Assembly: GCF_029968035.1 (NCBI RefSeq)
Contig: NZ_JASCIQ010000004.1
Location: 186,001-250,000 of the forward strand
From: Streptomyces cavernicola
Lineage (GTDB): Bacteria; Actinomycetota; Actinomycetes; Streptomycetales; Streptomycetaceae
Direction of reading: 5' to 3'
DNA: 64,000 bases
Shown piece by piece: positions 20,304 through 30,216 of this stretch; the stretch's first letter is position 1, and every line of letters begins with the position of its first letter. The notes under the pieces are model-generated. The model was not told the origin of the DNA and searched no databases. It saw only the letters and a list, made by a program, of their open reading frames with translations. Position numbers and translations under genes: made by a program.

Positions 20304-20318
20304 GTGCGGATTACGCAC
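20304..20318. promoter_or_regulatory. Possible operator before the MHS transporter
   Basis: Inverted repeat GTGCG-N5-CGCAC in the 248-bp gap before the transporter, about 90 bp from its start. The size suits IclR-type regulators. Weak evidence. Confidence 0.35.
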
Positions 20319-20410
20319 CACTCGAGGGTGGCGGCCAGGCGAACAAGTGCCGGCCGCGTTCACCCGGCGCGTTCACCGTCCGCCGTGCGCCGACCCATCC
20401 GGAGCCACAG

Positions 20411-21772
20411 ATGCCCACCCATGACGCTGCGCGTCGCACTGAATCCCGGCGAATCGCCCTGTCCAGTTTCGTCGGCAGCGCCATCGAGTTCTACGACTTC
20501 CTGCTGTACGGAGCCGCCGCCGCGCTCGTCTTCAACGAGCTCTTCTTCACCGATCTCAGCGCCCTCGCCGGGACCATCGCCGCCTTCGGCACCCTCGCCG
20601 TGGGCTACGTCGCCCGCCCGCTCGGCGGCATCGTCTTCGGTCACTTCGGCGACCGCGTCGGCCGCAAGTCGATGCTCGTGATGACCATGACGATCATGGC
20701 GATCGCCAGCTTCGCCATCGGCCTGCTGCCCACCTACGACGTGATCGGCATCTGGGCGCCGGTCCTGCTCGTCACCTGCCGTCTCGTACAAGGCATCGCG
20801 GTCGGTGGCGAATGGGGCGGCGCGGCCCTGATGGCCATGGAGCACGCGGGCGAGGGGCGGCGCGGACTGATGGCCTCCTTCGCCAACATGGGCGGCCCGG
20901 CCGGCGCCGTGCTCGCCACCGCCGTCTTCGCCGGCTTCTCGGCGCTGCCCGAGGATCAGTTCCTGAGCTGGGGCTGGCGGGTGCCGTTCCTGCTCAGCCT
21001 CGGCCTGATGGCCATCGGCCTGTTCATCCGGCTCAAGGTCACCGAGAGCCCGGTCTTCGTGGCGGCGCAGCAGCGCGCCGCCCAGGAGCAGAAGGCGGCC
21101 AAGCAAGAGGCCCCGCTCGTCACCGTGCTGCGCCGCTACCCGAAGAACATCGTGCTGTCCTGCCTGAGCGGCTGTGCCGCACTGGTCATCCAGTCGCTGC
21201 TCGCCACCTTCATGCTCACGTACGCGACCGGCGTCGGCTTCGAGCGCTCCACGGTGCTCTGGGCCCAGGTCGTCTCCTCGGCGCTGCACGTCTTCACGAT
21301 CCCCGCCTTCGCGATGCTCTCCGACCGGATCGGGCGCCGCCCGGTCATGATCGCCGGCGCGCTGGCCACCGCGGCGTGCGCGTATCCGCTGTTCGCCCTG
21401 GTCAACAGCGGTTCCACGGCGCTGCTGTTCGCCGCCTACATCCTGGGCAACCCGATCCTGCAGGCTTCGATGTACGGACCGATGGCGGCGTTCGTCAGCG
21501 AGATGTTCGGCACCAGGGCCCGCTACACCGGGGCCTCGCTCGGCTACCAGTTGGCGACCACGCTGGGCGCGGGCACCGCCCCCCTGATCGCCTCCAGCCT
21601 GCTGGCGGCTTCGGGGGGCGGAACCAACTCCGGGACGGTCAGCCTCTACATCATCGGTGTGTGCCTGGTCAGTTCGGTGGCGATCGCCCTGACCGGGGAG
21701 TCGCATCGCGCCGACATCGGAGAGTCCGCCGAGCCCCGGGGCGAACGGGCCGACGAAGCGGCGACGGTCTGA
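20411..21772 (+). CDS. MFS transporter, metabolite:H+ symporter (MHS) family
   Basis: 453 residues, 12 predicted membrane segments. Seen: GSAIEFYDFLLYGAAAALVFNE at TM1, FGHFGDRVGRKSMLV in loop 2-3, LVQGIAVGGEWGGAALMAMEH in TM4-5 and WGWRVPFLLSL, all characteristic of the ShiA/proline-betaine-type MHS carriers. The substrate cannot be read from sequence; linkage to mhp suggests a phenylpropionate or related aromatic acid. GGAG precedes the ATG. Confidence 0.88.
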   Translation: MPTHDAARRTESRRIALSSFVGSAIEFYDFLLYGAAAALVFNELFFTDLSALAGTIAAFGTLAVGYVARPLGGIVFGHFGDRVGRKSMLVMTMTIMAIASFAIGLLPTYDVIGIWAPVLLVTCRLVQGIAVGGEWGGAALMAMEHAGEGRRGLMASFANMGGPAGAVLATAVFAGFSALPEDQFLSWGWRVPFLLSLGLMAIGLFIRLKVTESPVFVAAQQRAAQEQKAAKQEAPLVTVLRRYPKNIVLSCLSGCAALVIQSLLATFMLTYATGVGFERSTVLWAQVVSSALHVFTIPAFAMLSDRIGRRPVMIAGALATAACAYPLFALVNSGSTALLFAAYILGNPILQASMYGPMAAFVSEMFGTRARYTGASLGYQLATTLGAGTAPLIASSLLAASGGGTNSGTVSLYIIGVCLVSSVAIALTGESHRADIGESAEPRGERADEAATV

Positions 21773-21787
21773 GCTACCGCGGTGCGC

Positions 21788-22948
21788 TCATGGCTGCCGG
21801 ACCGTTTCCACGCCCTGTTCGGCAAGCAGCCGCACCAGCCGGGCGACCGGCAGGGCAGGCGTACGATGGCCCGCCCTGCCGGTCATCTCCTCGTTCGCGA
21901 CGAGCGCGTTGAGGACCGCTTCCTCGACGGACTGGACGACGGCGTCGTAGAAGGGGTTGATCCGTCCGGCGGGGATCGCGCGCATCGAGTCGTACGTCTC
22001 CTCGCCGCTGAAGGACGAGGCGAGCGCGCCCTCGTTCGCCGTGGAGAACGCGAGGAAGATGTCCCCGGAGAAATGCGATCCGGTGGTGCCGGTGCGAGCC
22101 AGGCCCAGCGGGATGCGGCGGGCCAGAGCCTTGCACTGGTGGGGCAGGAGCGGCGCGTCCGTGGCGATGACGACGATGACGGAACCGGATCCCTCGGGCG
22201 GCGCGGCCACCGCGGCGTTCGCCTGGCGGCTCTCCTGCATCGGGTTGTCGGCGAGCAGGCCGCGGCCCACCGGACGGCCGGCGACGGTCAGTTCGTGGCG
22301 CGAGCCGAAGTTGGCCTGCACGAAGGCGGCGACGGTGAAGTCCTCGCCGCCGTACGGGACCCGGCGGGACGCCGTGCCGTTGCCGCCCTTGTACGCGTAG
22401 CAGTTCATGCCCGTGCCGCCGCCGACGGAGCCCTCCTCCACGGGGCCTGTGCCGGCCCCGTCGATGGCGGCCACCGCGTGCTCCGGCTGGAGGTGCGGGG
22501 CGTTGATGTCGTTGAGGTAGCCGTCGTACGTCTCGCCGACCACCGGAAGCAGCCAGCCCTCGCGCAGTTCGGGCTTGTTGGCGACCATCCAGTCGATGGC
22601 ACCGCGGTGCGCCGTGCCCACTGCGTGCGTGTTGGTGAGCAGAAGCGGTGTGTGGAACTGGCCCGCCTCCTCGATCCAGTGGCTGCCGGTGAGCTCCCCG
22701 TTGCCGTTGAGGGAGTACAGGCCGGCCGCGACGGGGACTCCCACCCCGTCGCGGCCACGCGGCAGGACCGCGGTGACGCCGGTGCGGACGTCCTCGCCCT
22801 CGACCAGGGTGACCGTGCCGACCTGGACGCCGGACACATCGGTGATCGCGTTGGCCGGCCCCGGTGTCCCGTCGAAGGGGATGCCGAGGGCACGGGCGCG
22901 CGGCTTGCCGGAAGGGGTGTGCAGGTGAGCGGGGGTGGTGGCAGTCAT
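21788..22948 (-). CDS. P1-family (DmpA-like) aminopeptidase
   Basis: 386 residues; Ntn-like peptidase that self-cleaves into two chains, acting on N-terminal residues or D-amino acid esters and amides. Seen: GKPRARALGIPFDGTPGPAN and AITDVSGVQVGTVTL at the start; GGGTGMNCYAYKGGNGTASR, which holds the probable self-cleavage point before the Thr/Ser nucleophile; ATDAPLLPHQCKALARRIPL. No signal peptide. Divergent from ureA; a functional link is not evident. Confidence 0.88.
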   Translation of the reverse strand: MTATTPAHLHTPSGKPRARALGIPFDGTPGPANAITDVSGVQVGTVTLVEGEDVRTGVTAVLPRGRDGVGVPVAAGLYSLNGNGELTGSHWIEEAGQFHTPLLLTNTHAVGTAHRGAIDWMVANKPELREGWLLPVVGETYDGYLNDINAPHLQPEHAVAAIDGAGTGPVEEGSVGGGTGMNCYAYKGGNGTASRRVPYGGEDFTVAAFVQANFGSRHELTVAGRPVGRGLLADNPMQESRQANAAVAAPPEGSGSVIVVIATDAPLLPHQCKALARRIPLGLARTGTTGSHFSGDIFLAFSTANEGALASSFSGEETYDSMRAIPAGRINPFYDAVVQSVEEAVLNALVANEEMTGRAGHRTPALPVARLVRLLAEQGVETVRQP

Positions 22949-23188
22949 GGGGCGATCCTAGGAAGCCGGGACGAGGGCAGGGACCGGGTCGGTCGGCTGC
23001 ACGTCCTCCTCGCGCACTGACTCTGCGGCGCGATGCCGGACGCCCACGCCGTGGGGTTGCCGCAGGGCGGGCCCTCGCCCAACCGGGGGTGCGTCTGCCG
23101 GTCGGGAAGGCGTGTCCAGATGGGCGGGTGCGTCAGGGGTGTTTCCATTGCGGCTCGTTGCACCCTTCTTGAAGCGGAGCGTGGTCCG

Positions 23189-23491
23189 GTGCTGCTGACA
23201 CTGCACGAGCGTGAGCGCTTGATGATCTACACGGCTGCCAAGCTCGCCGCCGAGCGCAGAGAACGCGGTGTGAAGCTCAACCTTCCCGAGGCGACGGCCC
23301 TCATCTCGTCGTTTCTGTTGGAAGGCGCACGGGACGGCCGTTCGGTGACCGATCTCATGGAGGCCGGTCGGGACGTGCTCGAACGGGACGACGTGATGGA
23401 AGGCGTGCCCGAGATGCTCGCCCAGTTGCAGGTGGAAGCGACCTTTCCGGACGGCACCAAGCTGATCACCGTGACGGGGCCGATCTCATGA
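23189..23491 (+). CDS. ureA: Urease gamma subunit, operon 1
   Basis: 100 residues from GTG 23189, which gives the normal UreA length and has GGAG nine bases upstream; the longer frame to 23033 is not UreA-like. Seen: [60 protein letters not shown]. Structural subunit of the nickel urease that splits urea into ammonia and CO2. Overlaps ureB (ATGA). The 240-bp upstream gap shows no recognised operator. Confidence 0.93.
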   Translation: MLLTLHERERLMIYTAAKLAAERRERGVKLNLPEATALISSFLLEGARDGRSVTDLMEAGRDVLERDDVMEGVPEMLAQLQVEATFPDGTKLITVTGPIS

Positions 23492-23973
23492 CCCGCGGCG
23501 AGCACCCCAGCGACGATCCGGGCGGTTCGGGGCGGAAGGGCGCGTCACGGCACCCGCACAGCGGTCCGAGCACTCCGAGCCTGCCGCGGCGGGCCGGGAC
23601 CGGCGAGAGGCAGGCACCCCGGCAGCACTACACCGGCGAACAGCCGCACATCGACCGTCCGTTGATCCCCGGGGAGATCCTCTACGGCGACGGTCCGGTG
23701 GTGATCAACGAGGGCAAGGACGCAGTCACCATGCGTGTGATCAACACAGGAGACCGGCCTGTACAGGTCGGGTCGCACTATCACTTCGCCGAGGCGAACC
23801 CGGCGCTGGAGTTCGACCGGAAGGCGGCGTGGGGCAGGCGGCTGAGTGTGCTGTCGGGCGGGTCGATGCGGTTCGAGCCGGGCGCGCTGGTGGAGGTGGT
23901 GCTGATTCCGATCGCGGGGCAGCGCGTCGTCGCCGGGCTGCGGGGAGAGTGCGGAGGGCCGCTCGATGGCTGA
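23488..23973 (+). CDS. ureB: Urease beta subunit with long N-terminal extension, operon 1
   Basis: 161 residues. The UreB core begins only near residue 55 ([40 protein letters not shown]). The first 50 or so residues are a polar, Gly/Ser/Pro/Arg-rich tail not present in operon 2 UreB (106 residues). A later start within the frame cannot be excluded, but the ATG overlaps the ureA stop as expected for coupling. Confidence 0.92.
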   Translation: MTRGEHPSDDPGGSGRKGASRHPHSGPSTPSLPRRAGTGERQAPRQHYTGEQPHIDRPLIPGEILYGDGPVVINEGKDAVTMRVINTGDRPVQVGSHYHFAEANPALEFDRKAAWGRRLSVLSGGSMRFEPGALVEVVLIPIAGQRVVAGLRGECGGPLDG

Positions 23974-25678
23974 CGTCGAACGCCGGGAGTACGCGGCCGC
24001 GTTCGGCCCCACCACCGGGGACCGGATCCGCCTGGCGGACACCAACCTGTTCATCGAGGTCGAGGAGGACCGCTGCGCCGGCGGTGACGAAGCGGTCTTC
24101 GGCGGCGGCAAGTCCATCCGCGAGTCGATGGGCCAGTCCCGTGCCACCCGGGCGGAGGGGACGCCTGACCTGGTCATCACCGGCGCCGTCGTCCTGGACC
24201 ACTGGGGTGTGGTGAAGGCCGACGTGGGCATCCGCGACGGCCGGATCACCGCCCTGGGCAAGGCCGGCAACCCGGAGACCATGGACGGCGTGCACCCCGA
24301 CCTGGTCATCGGCCCCTCGACGGAGATCGCCGCGGGCAACGGCATGATCCTGACCGCGGGCACCATCGACACGCATGTGCACTTCGTCGGCCCGGACATG
24401 TTCGAGGAGGCCCTGGCCGCGGGCACGACGACGGTGGTCGGCGGCGGTACCGGGCCGACCCAGGGCTCCCTTGCGACGCTGGCGACACCGGGCTCGTGGT
24501 GGCTGGAGCGGATGCTGGAGTCGCTCGAACCCTGGCCGGTCAACGTGCTGCTCCTGGCCCGCGGCAACACGGTCTCCCCCGACGCGCTGTGGGAGCAACT
24601 GCGGGGCGGGGCGGCCGGGTTCAAGGTCCACGAGGACTGGGGGGCGACCCCCGCGGCGGTCGACGCGGCCCTGACCGTCGCCGACGCGGCGGGTGTGCAG
24701 GTCGCGATCCACAGCGACACCCTCAACGAGGCCGGGTTCGTGGAGGATCTGCTCGCCGCGGTCAAGGGCCGTACGTTCCACGCTTTTCACACCGAGGGCG
24801 CGGGCGGCGGCCACGCTCCGGACATCATCCGGATCGCTGCGGAGCCGTACGTGCTGCCCGCCTCCACCAACCCGACCCGGCCTTTCACGCACAACACCAT
24901 CGCCGAGCACCTGGACATGGTGATGGTGGCCCACCATCTCAACCCGCAGATCCCGAACGACCTGGCCTTCGCCGAGAGCCGGGTCCGGGCGGGCACCATC
25001 GCCGCCGAGGACGTGCTGCAGGACCTGGGCGCGCTGTCGATCATGTCCTCGGACGCACAGGCGATGGGCCGGATCGGTGAGGTGGTGTCCCGGACCTGGC
25101 AGACCGCCCACCGGATGAAGGAGCTGCGCGGGTCACTGCCCGGCGACGGCCGGGCCGACAACCACCGGGCCCGCCGCTACATCGCGAAGTACACCATCTG
25201 TCCTGCCGTCGCCCACGGTCTGGAAGGCGAGGTCGGCTCGGTCGAACCGGGCAAGACGGCCGACCTGGTGCTGTGGCAGCCGGCGCTGTTCGGGGTGCGG
25301 CCGACCATCGTGTTCAAGGGCGGTATGGCGGCCTCTGCCGCGCTCGGCGACCCCAACGCATCGGTACCCACCCCGCATCCGGTCCTGCCGCGCCTCGGCT
25401 TCAACGCCAAGAGTCCGTCGGCGGCGTCGACGAGCGTCGCGTTCGTCTCGCCGGCCGCGATCGAGGACGGTCTGGCCGAGCGGCTCACCGGGGTCACGCG
25501 CCCACTGGTGCCGGTCCGGAGCGTACGGGGCCGCGGCAAGGCCGACTTGCCGGAGAACACCGCACTGCCCCGCATCGAGGTCGACCCCGACACGTACAGC
25601 GTCCGCGTCGACGGCGAGCTGATCGAGCACGAACCCGCCCACGAGCTGCCCCTGACGCAGCGCTACTTCCTCTTCTAG
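23966..25678 (+). CDS. ureC: Urease alpha subunit, operon 1 (flap Cys replaced by Ala)
   Basis: 570-residue catalytic subunit. Nickel ligands and catalytic residues are present: DTHVHF (two His), GFKVHEDWG (carbamylated Lys and His), AIHSDTLNE (His), [13 protein letters not shown] (His), SSDAQAMGR (Asp), AESRVR (Arg). The mobile-flap motif reads MVAHHL: Ala322 stands where well-studied ureases have the flap Cys (MVCHHL), as operon 2 UreC does. The flap His is kept. Enzymes lacking this Cys can stay active but lose thiol-reagent sensitivity. Start overlaps ureB. Confidence 0.94.
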   Translation: MADVERREYAAAFGPTTGDRIRLADTNLFIEVEEDRCAGGDEAVFGGGKSIRESMGQSRATRAEGTPDLVITGAVVLDHWGVVKADVGIRDGRITALGKAGNPETMDGVHPDLVIGPSTEIAAGNGMILTAGTIDTHVHFVGPDMFEEALAAGTTTVVGGGTGPTQGSLATLATPGSWWLERMLESLEPWPVNVLLLARGNTVSPDALWEQLRGGAAGFKVHEDWGATPAAVDAALTVADAAGVQVAIHSDTLNEAGFVEDLLAAVKGRTFHAFHTEGAGGGHAPDIIRIAAEPYVLPASTNPTRPFTHNTIAEHLDMVMVAHHLNPQIPNDLAFAESRVRAGTIAAEDVLQDLGALSIMSSDAQAMGRIGEVVSRTWQTAHRMKELRGSLPGDGRADNHRARRYIAKYTICPAVAHGLEGEVGSVEPGKTADLVLWQPALFGVRPTIVFKGGMAASAALGDPNASVPTPHPVLPRLGFNAKSPSAASTSVAFVSPAAIEDGLAERLTGVTRPLVPVRSVRGRGKADLPENTALPRIEVDPDTYSVRVDGELIEHEPAHELPLTQRYFLF

Positions 25679-26461
25679 ATGACGACATCGACCACCGCGA
25701 CGACGACGCCGGCGGCGCCGACCACGCCGGACCGCCCCTCACCACCGCCGGTTCCGGACTCCTTCGCCGCGCTGCTCCTGCTCGCCGACGGGCGTCTCCC
25801 CGCGGGGGCGCACGCGCACTCCGGGGGACTTGAGGCAGCCGTCGCCCTGGAGGACCTGCAGGACCTCACCGGCCTCGAGGCGTTCCTGCGCGGTCGGGTG
25901 GCGACCGTGGGTCATGTCGCAGCGGCATTCTCCGCCGCTGCGTGCGCGAGCGTACGGTCCGGTCTCCCGGTGACGGGCGGCAGCGGCACCGCCGCCGAAC
26001 TGAGCCGACTCGACGACGAGTTGGAGGCACGGACCCCGTCCCCGGCGCTGCGCACCGCGTCCCGCAGGCTGGGCCGTCAACTGTTGCGCTGCGGCCTGCG
26101 GGTGTGGCCGCACAGCACCCTCGACGAGCTCGCCGCGGCCACCCGACGCGGTCCGCACCAGCCGGTCGCGCTGGGTGCCGTCGCGGCCGTCGCCGGTCTG
26201 GAACCGCGGGCCGTCGCCTGGGCTGCCGTGCACGACTCGGTCATGGTCCCGGCGACCGCCGCTGTCCGGCTGCTCGGGCTCGACCCCTATTCCGTCTACG
26301 CGGTACTCGCTCGGCTCGGCGACCGGCTCGACGCCGTGGCCACCGCCGCCGCCGCGCAGGCACACGCCGCCCCAGCGGATCTCCCCGCCTGGGGCGCACC
26401 GTTGCTCGATGTCTCCACCGAACTGCACGCCACCTGGGAGGTGCGTCTCTTTGCATCTTGA
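25679..26461 (+). CDS. ureF: Urease accessory protein UreF, operon 1
   Basis: 260 residues, all-helical. Helps UreG and UreD load nickel. Seen: [56 protein letters not shown], and [18 protein letters not shown]. Starts directly after the ureC stop codon. The first 25 residues are Thr/Pro-rich and poorly conserved. Confidence 0.88.
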   Translation: MTTSTTATTTPAAPTTPDRPSPPPVPDSFAALLLLADGRLPAGAHAHSGGLEAAVALEDLQDLTGLEAFLRGRVATVGHVAAAFSAAACASVRSGLPVTGGSGTAAELSRLDDELEARTPSPALRTASRRLGRQLLRCGLRVWPHSTLDELAAATRRGPHQPVALGAVAAVAGLEPRAVAWAAVHDSVMVPATAAVRLLGLDPYSVYAVLARLGDRLDAVATAAAAQAHAAPADLPAWGAPLLDVSTELHATWEVRLFAS

Positions 26462-27173
26462 CCATGCACGATCCGACACGTACGACGAAGAGCGGTCCGA
26501 GGGACAGCCGGACGGTTCCCGGTCCCCCGCGGGCACGACGCCGCCCTCGCCGGGCAGGGGAGGTCAGGCACCTCTGCGGATCGGGATCGGCGGTCCCGTC
26601 GGCTCCGGCAAGACCGCTCTCGTGGCCGCACTGTGCCGCGCGTTGAGCGCCGAGTGCCAACTGGCGGTCGTGACCAACGACATCTACACCACCGAGGACG
26701 CCGACTTCCTGCTGCGCCATGGTGTGCTGCCCGCCGAGCGGGTCCGGGCCGTGGAGACCGGCTGCTGCCCGCACACCGCCATCCGGGACGACATCTCGGC
26801 CAACCTGGAAGCCATCGAGGACCTCCAGGGAAGCCTCCCGCCTCTGGACCTCGTGCTGGTGGAGAGCGGCGGGGACAACCTCACCGCCACGTTCAGCAAC
26901 GGTCTGGTCGACCATCAGGTCTTCGTCGTCGACGTAGCCGGCGGCGACAAGGTTCCACGCAAGGGCGGTCCCGGGGTCACCCGGGCCGACCTGCTCGTCA
27001 TCAACAAGACCGACCTCGCGGTGAACGTCGGTGCCGATCTGGAGGTGATGGCACGCGACGCCCACGCGCAGCGCGGCAACCTGCCGGTGCTGTTCACCTC
27101 GCTGACCGAGGACCCGGGCGCCACGGCCGTCGCCGCGTGGATCCGGGAACTCCTCTCCGTACCCGCCCGCTGA
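26451..27173 (+). CDS. ureG: Urease accessory GTPase UreG, operon 1
   Basis: 240 residues from TTG 26451. The TTG is chosen because GGGAGGTG lies about 8 bases upstream, no ATG or GTG exists in frame before the P-loop, and it overlaps the ureF end. A polar 40-residue leader precedes [14 protein letters not shown] (P-loop). Then [30 protein letters not shown] with the Cys-Pro-His nickel site, [24 protein letters not shown] hydrolysis drives nickel insertion. Lacks the His-rich tail found in operon 2 UreG. Confidence 0.92.
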   Translation: MHLDHARSDTYDEERSEGQPDGSRSPAGTTPPSPGRGGQAPLRIGIGGPVGSGKTALVAALCRALSAECQLAVVTNDIYTTEDADFLLRHGVLPAERVRAVETGCCPHTAIRDDISANLEAIEDLQGSLPPLDLVLVESGGDNLTATFSNGLVDHQVFVVDVAGGDKVPRKGGPGVTRADLLVINKTDLAVNVGADLEVMARDAHAQRGNLPVLFTSLTEDPGATAVAAWIRELLSVPAR

Positions 27174-27991
27174 TGCGAGCCCGCGCGGAGCTCGCGGTCG
27201 CGCTCACCGCGGGTGCGGGCGGCCGGGACCGCAGCCGGGTCGCCCGGCTGCGGTCGGACGGCCCGCTGCTGCTGCGGCCCGCCATCGCCACCGGCCCCGA
27301 GCCGCTGCGGCGTTGGGACCTGACCGGCCGGGGCACCGCCCGGATCTCCCGCGCCGCCGGCGCCGGCGGTCCGCTGGGCGGCGACCACCTGCGGTTCCAC
27401 GTGGATGTCGGCGCCGGCGCCGCCCTCGTACTGCGGGACGTGTCGGCGACCCTGGCCCTGCCCGGTCCGCACGGCGAGCCCTCCCGGATCCGGACGACGG
27501 TGCGGGTCGGCCGGAAGGCCACCTTGGTATGGCTGCCCGAGCCGGTCATCGCCGCGCGCGGCTGCGACCACCACATCAGGACGGACGTCGTGCTGGAGCC
27601 GGGCGCGCGCCTGCTGCTGCGCGAGGAACTGCTGCTCGGCCGGCACGGGGAGCAGCCCGGGACCGTCAGGCAGCGGCTCCGGGTCTGCCGGGGAGACCGG
27701 CCGCTGTACGACCAGGAACTGGCGGTCGGCCCCGGCGCCCCCGGCTGGCAGGGGCCGGCCGTCACCGGTGGGCGTCGGGCGCTGGGTTCACTGCTCGTGG
27801 TCGATCCGCAGTGGGGCGCCGAACGGGACGGTCTGCCCGCCGTGACCGCCCACCCGGACACCGCGGTCCTTCCGCTGTCCGATTCCGCGGTACTGGTCAC
27901 GGCCCTGGCGGAGGACGCGATCGCCCTTCGCCGTCGGCTGGACGACGGCGTGGCCGAGCTGGAGCGGACGGCAGCGCCGGTGGCCCGGTAG
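27173..27991 (+). CDS. ureD: Urease accessory protein UreD, operon 1
   Basis: 272 residues; scaffold that binds the urease apoenzyme and UreF-UreG. Seen: DGPLLLRPAIATG, GGDHLRFHVDVGAGAALVL, RTTVRVGRKATLVWLPEPVI, LRTDVVL-like HIRTDVVLEPGARLLLREEL. It starts within the ureG stop (ATGA) and ends the operon, 59 bp from the converging second operon. Confidence 0.9.
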   Translation: MRARAELAVALTAGAGGRDRSRVARLRSDGPLLLRPAIATGPEPLRRWDLTGRGTARISRAAGAGGPLGGDHLRFHVDVGAGAALVLRDVSATLALPGPHGEPSRIRTTVRVGRKATLVWLPEPVIAARGCDHHIRTDVVLEPGARLLLREELLLGRHGEQPGTVRQRLRVCRGDRPLYDQELAVGPGAPGWQGPAVTGGRRALGSLLVVDPQWGAERDGLPAVTAHPDTAVLPLSDSAVLVTALAEDAIALRRRLDDGVAELERTAAPVAR

Positions 27992-28022
27992 CCGGAGGCG
28001 GGCGCCCCGGTGAAGGCCCAGG

Positions 28023-28050
28023 TGATGACGGACCGTTGATGACGGACCGT
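28023..28050. repeat. 14-bp tandem repeat between the two urease operons
   Basis: TGATGACGGACCGT occurs twice head-to-tail (28023-28036, 28037-28050), ending exactly before the ureD stop of operon 2. No strong hairpin terminator was seen between the converging operons. Confidence 0.75.
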
Positions 28051-28824
28051 CTATGGCAGGGACGGAACCCGGGCGGGGCGGCCGTTCTGCCACTGCTCCC
28101 AGACCGCAGCCAGTTCCGCGTCGATCTCCGGAGCCACCGTGTCCAGGAGTCGTACCTGCGCCGCCGGTCCCGCCAGTTCCATGAGGGAGGGGTGGTGCGG
28201 GCCCGGGGGGCGGAAACCGAGGGCCGTGACCGCACCGATCACGCGGTGGGGCCCCAGAATGCCGGGGAGTTCGCGCAGGTCCGGGTCCGTCAGGTCGAGG
28301 TCCTCGATCAGCAGCTCGTGACCGTCGTAGGTGGCGCGGGTGGTGGCCCGGACGGTGCCCCCGCGCTCGCCGGAGCGTCCGAGGACGAGGGTGTCCCGCC
28401 ACAGCATCCGCGCTCCGGCCGCCAGGCGGACGTCCATCGAGCGGGTCACCCGGGCGCCGTCGCAGACCACGAACGGGCGGGCGTCCCAGTGCAGTTCACC
28501 GCCTTCGGCTATGTCGACACGGGCCCGCCACCGGGATCTGCCGCCGCGGTGGTCGTAGGCGACCAGGCCGGAGGGCTCCACCAGCTCCAGGCGGGCCCCG
28601 CGGCCGACTGAGATGTGCAGCGTCAGATCGTCGCCGGCGAGCAGCCCGGCCCGGGTATTGACCAGGGCGATCCGTACCCGGTCAGGGGCCGGCAGGAGGG
28701 GGCGGGGGGCGAGGAAGGCGCCGGGGCGCAGTTCGCGGACGAGGGTGCGCTCGTCGTCGGCGCGCTCCACGGCGACGACCGTGGGGTCGGCCGGCTCGGC
28801 CTGGGCCGTCGTGTGCCAGGTCAC
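28051..28824 (-). CDS. ureD: Urease accessory protein UreD, operon 2
   Basis: 257 residues. Seen: [73 protein letters not shown]. Clearly different from UreD of operon 1. Its start overlaps ureG (ATGA); last gene of operon 2. Confidence 0.9.
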   Translation of the reverse strand: MTWHTTAQAEPADPTVVAVERADDERTLVRELRPGAFLAPRPLLPAPDRVRIALVNTRAGLLAGDDLTLHISVGRGARLELVEPSGLVAYDHRGGRSRWRARVDIAEGGELHWDARPFVVCDGARVTRSMDVRLAAGARMLWRDTLVLGRSGERGGTVRATTRATYDGHELLIEDLDLTDPDLRELPGILGPHRVIGAVTALGFRPPGPHHPSLMELAGPAAQVRLLDTVAPEIDAELAAVWEQWQNGRPARVPSLP

Positions 28825-29558
28825 GAGTCGTGGCTGTGGGAGTGACCGTGGGAGTGACTGTGGGGCGCCATCGGTCCCGGGTCGGTGGGGATGTGGGTGC
28901 CGTCGCGGTGGCGGGCGAGCACCGAACGGACCCAGTCGGCGAGTTCGGCGATCGCTCCCGGGTCGTTCTTGGAGAGCGCGAGAACCGGCAGGCCGTTGCG
29001 GGCGCTCCGGGCGTCGGTGACCATGGCGGCCACATCGACGTCGACGTACGGCGCCAGGTCGGTCTTGTTGACGATCAGGAGGTCGGCGCCGGTGATGCCG
29101 GGGCCGCCCTTGCGCGCCACGTCGCCGCCGCCCGCGACGTCGATGCAGAACAACTGGGCATCGGCGAGAGCCGGGCTGAAGGTGGCGGTGAGGTTGTCAC
29201 CGCCGCTCTCCACGAGCACCAGGTCCAGGGGCCCGTACGCCTCCTCCAGGTCCTCGACGGCGTCGAGGTTGGCGCTGACGTCGTCGCGGATCGCGGTGTG
29301 CGGGCAGGCGCCGGTCTCCACCGCCTTGATGCGTTCCGTGGGCAGCACTCCGGCGGAGCGCAGGAAGCGGGCGTCCTCGTCGGTGTAGATGTCGTTGGTG
29401 ACGACGGCCATGGCGAGTTCGCCGGCGAGTTCCCGGCACAGGGTGGCGAGGATCGAGCTCTTGCCGGTGCCGACGGGGCCCGCGACGCCGAGCCGGAGGG
29501 CCCGCGGGGTGCCGGGGGTCTGGGGGTGGTGCGGGTGGGTCTGCTGCTGGTCAGGCAT
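28821..29558 (-). CDS. ureG: Urease accessory GTPase UreG with His-rich ends, operon 2
   Basis: 245 residues from ATG 29556-29558 (GGAG upstream). Seen: [20 protein letters not shown] (P-loop), [31 protein letters not shown] with Cys-Pro-His, [31 protein letters not shown]. The N-terminus carries THPHHP and the C-terminus [12 protein letters not shown]: potential nickel-storage tails absent from operon 1 UreG. Confidence 0.95.
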   Translation of the reverse strand: MPDQQQTHPHHPQTPGTPRALRLGVAGPVGTGKSSILATLCRELAGELAMAVVTNDIYTDEDARFLRSAGVLPTERIKAVETGACPHTAIRDDVSANLDAVEDLEEAYGPLDLVLVESGGDNLTATFSPALADAQLFCIDVAGGGDVARKGGPGITGADLLIVNKTDLAPYVDVDVAAMVTDARSARNGLPVLALSKNDPGAIAELADWVRSVLARHRDGTHIPTDPGPMAPHSHSHGHSHSHDS

Positions 29559-30216
29559 GGAAGAGTCTCCGTTCTTGTCGTGCGTGCTGGAGCGCCCACT
29601 GTTCGGTGAGCAGAGGTGTACGGGCGGGCAGTTCGGCCGGGGTCCGTACGGCGAGGGCCTCCTGAACCGCGGCCGTGGCGTCCGGCTCGGCGGCGAGGAT
29701 CCAGGCGACCGTGTCGAGGGGGTCACCCGGCAGCAGCTTGAGCGCGGCCGAGGTGACCGTCTGCAGTTCGTCGTAGACGACCGCGTGTGCCAGGTCCTCC
29801 TCCGAGACGTTCATGACGGCTCCGAGCGCGCCGAGTGCGACCGGCCGCAGTGGGCGGGGGCGGATCGTGGACAGGGCGGTGACCGCCGGGTGTTCCGGGG
29901 CCAGCCTGCGGGCGAGCCGGTGCACACCGCGGCCCAGTGCCGCCGACGCGTCGCGCAGGGGCGCGGCGGGTGTCCGGGCGGCGAGGGCCCGCTGTACGGG
30001 ACCGTAGTCCACCGGGTTCCGTCCGGCGGCCCGCAGGGCGAGGACGGTTGCCGCCGCCTCGGTGACGGCCGCGGTGCGCAGCCGGGCCCGCAGCAGTGCG
30101 GGGATCCGGTCGCGGGTGAGCCCGGCCGCGACGGACGGTTCGAGTCCGGCGCTGTAGGTGTACGCGCCGACCGGGAGTCGGCCGTCGCCGAGCAGGAGGG
30201 GTGCCAGGCCCGGCAT
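29551..30216 (-). CDS. ureF: Urease accessory protein UreF, operon 2
   Basis: 221 residues. Seen: [50 protein letters not shown]. Start shares bases with the ureC stop; its end overlaps ureG by 8 bp. Confidence 0.9.
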   Translation of the reverse strand: MPGLAPLLLGDGRLPVGAYTYSAGLEPSVAAGLTRDRIPALLRARLRTAAVTEAAATVLALRAAGRNPVDYGPVQRALAARTPAAPLRDASAALGRGVHRLARRLAPEHPAVTALSTIRPRPLRPVALGALGAVMNVSEEDLAHAVVYDELQTVTSAALKLLPGDPLDTVAWILAAEPDATAAVQEALAVRTPAELPARTPLLTEQWALQHARQERRLFHA

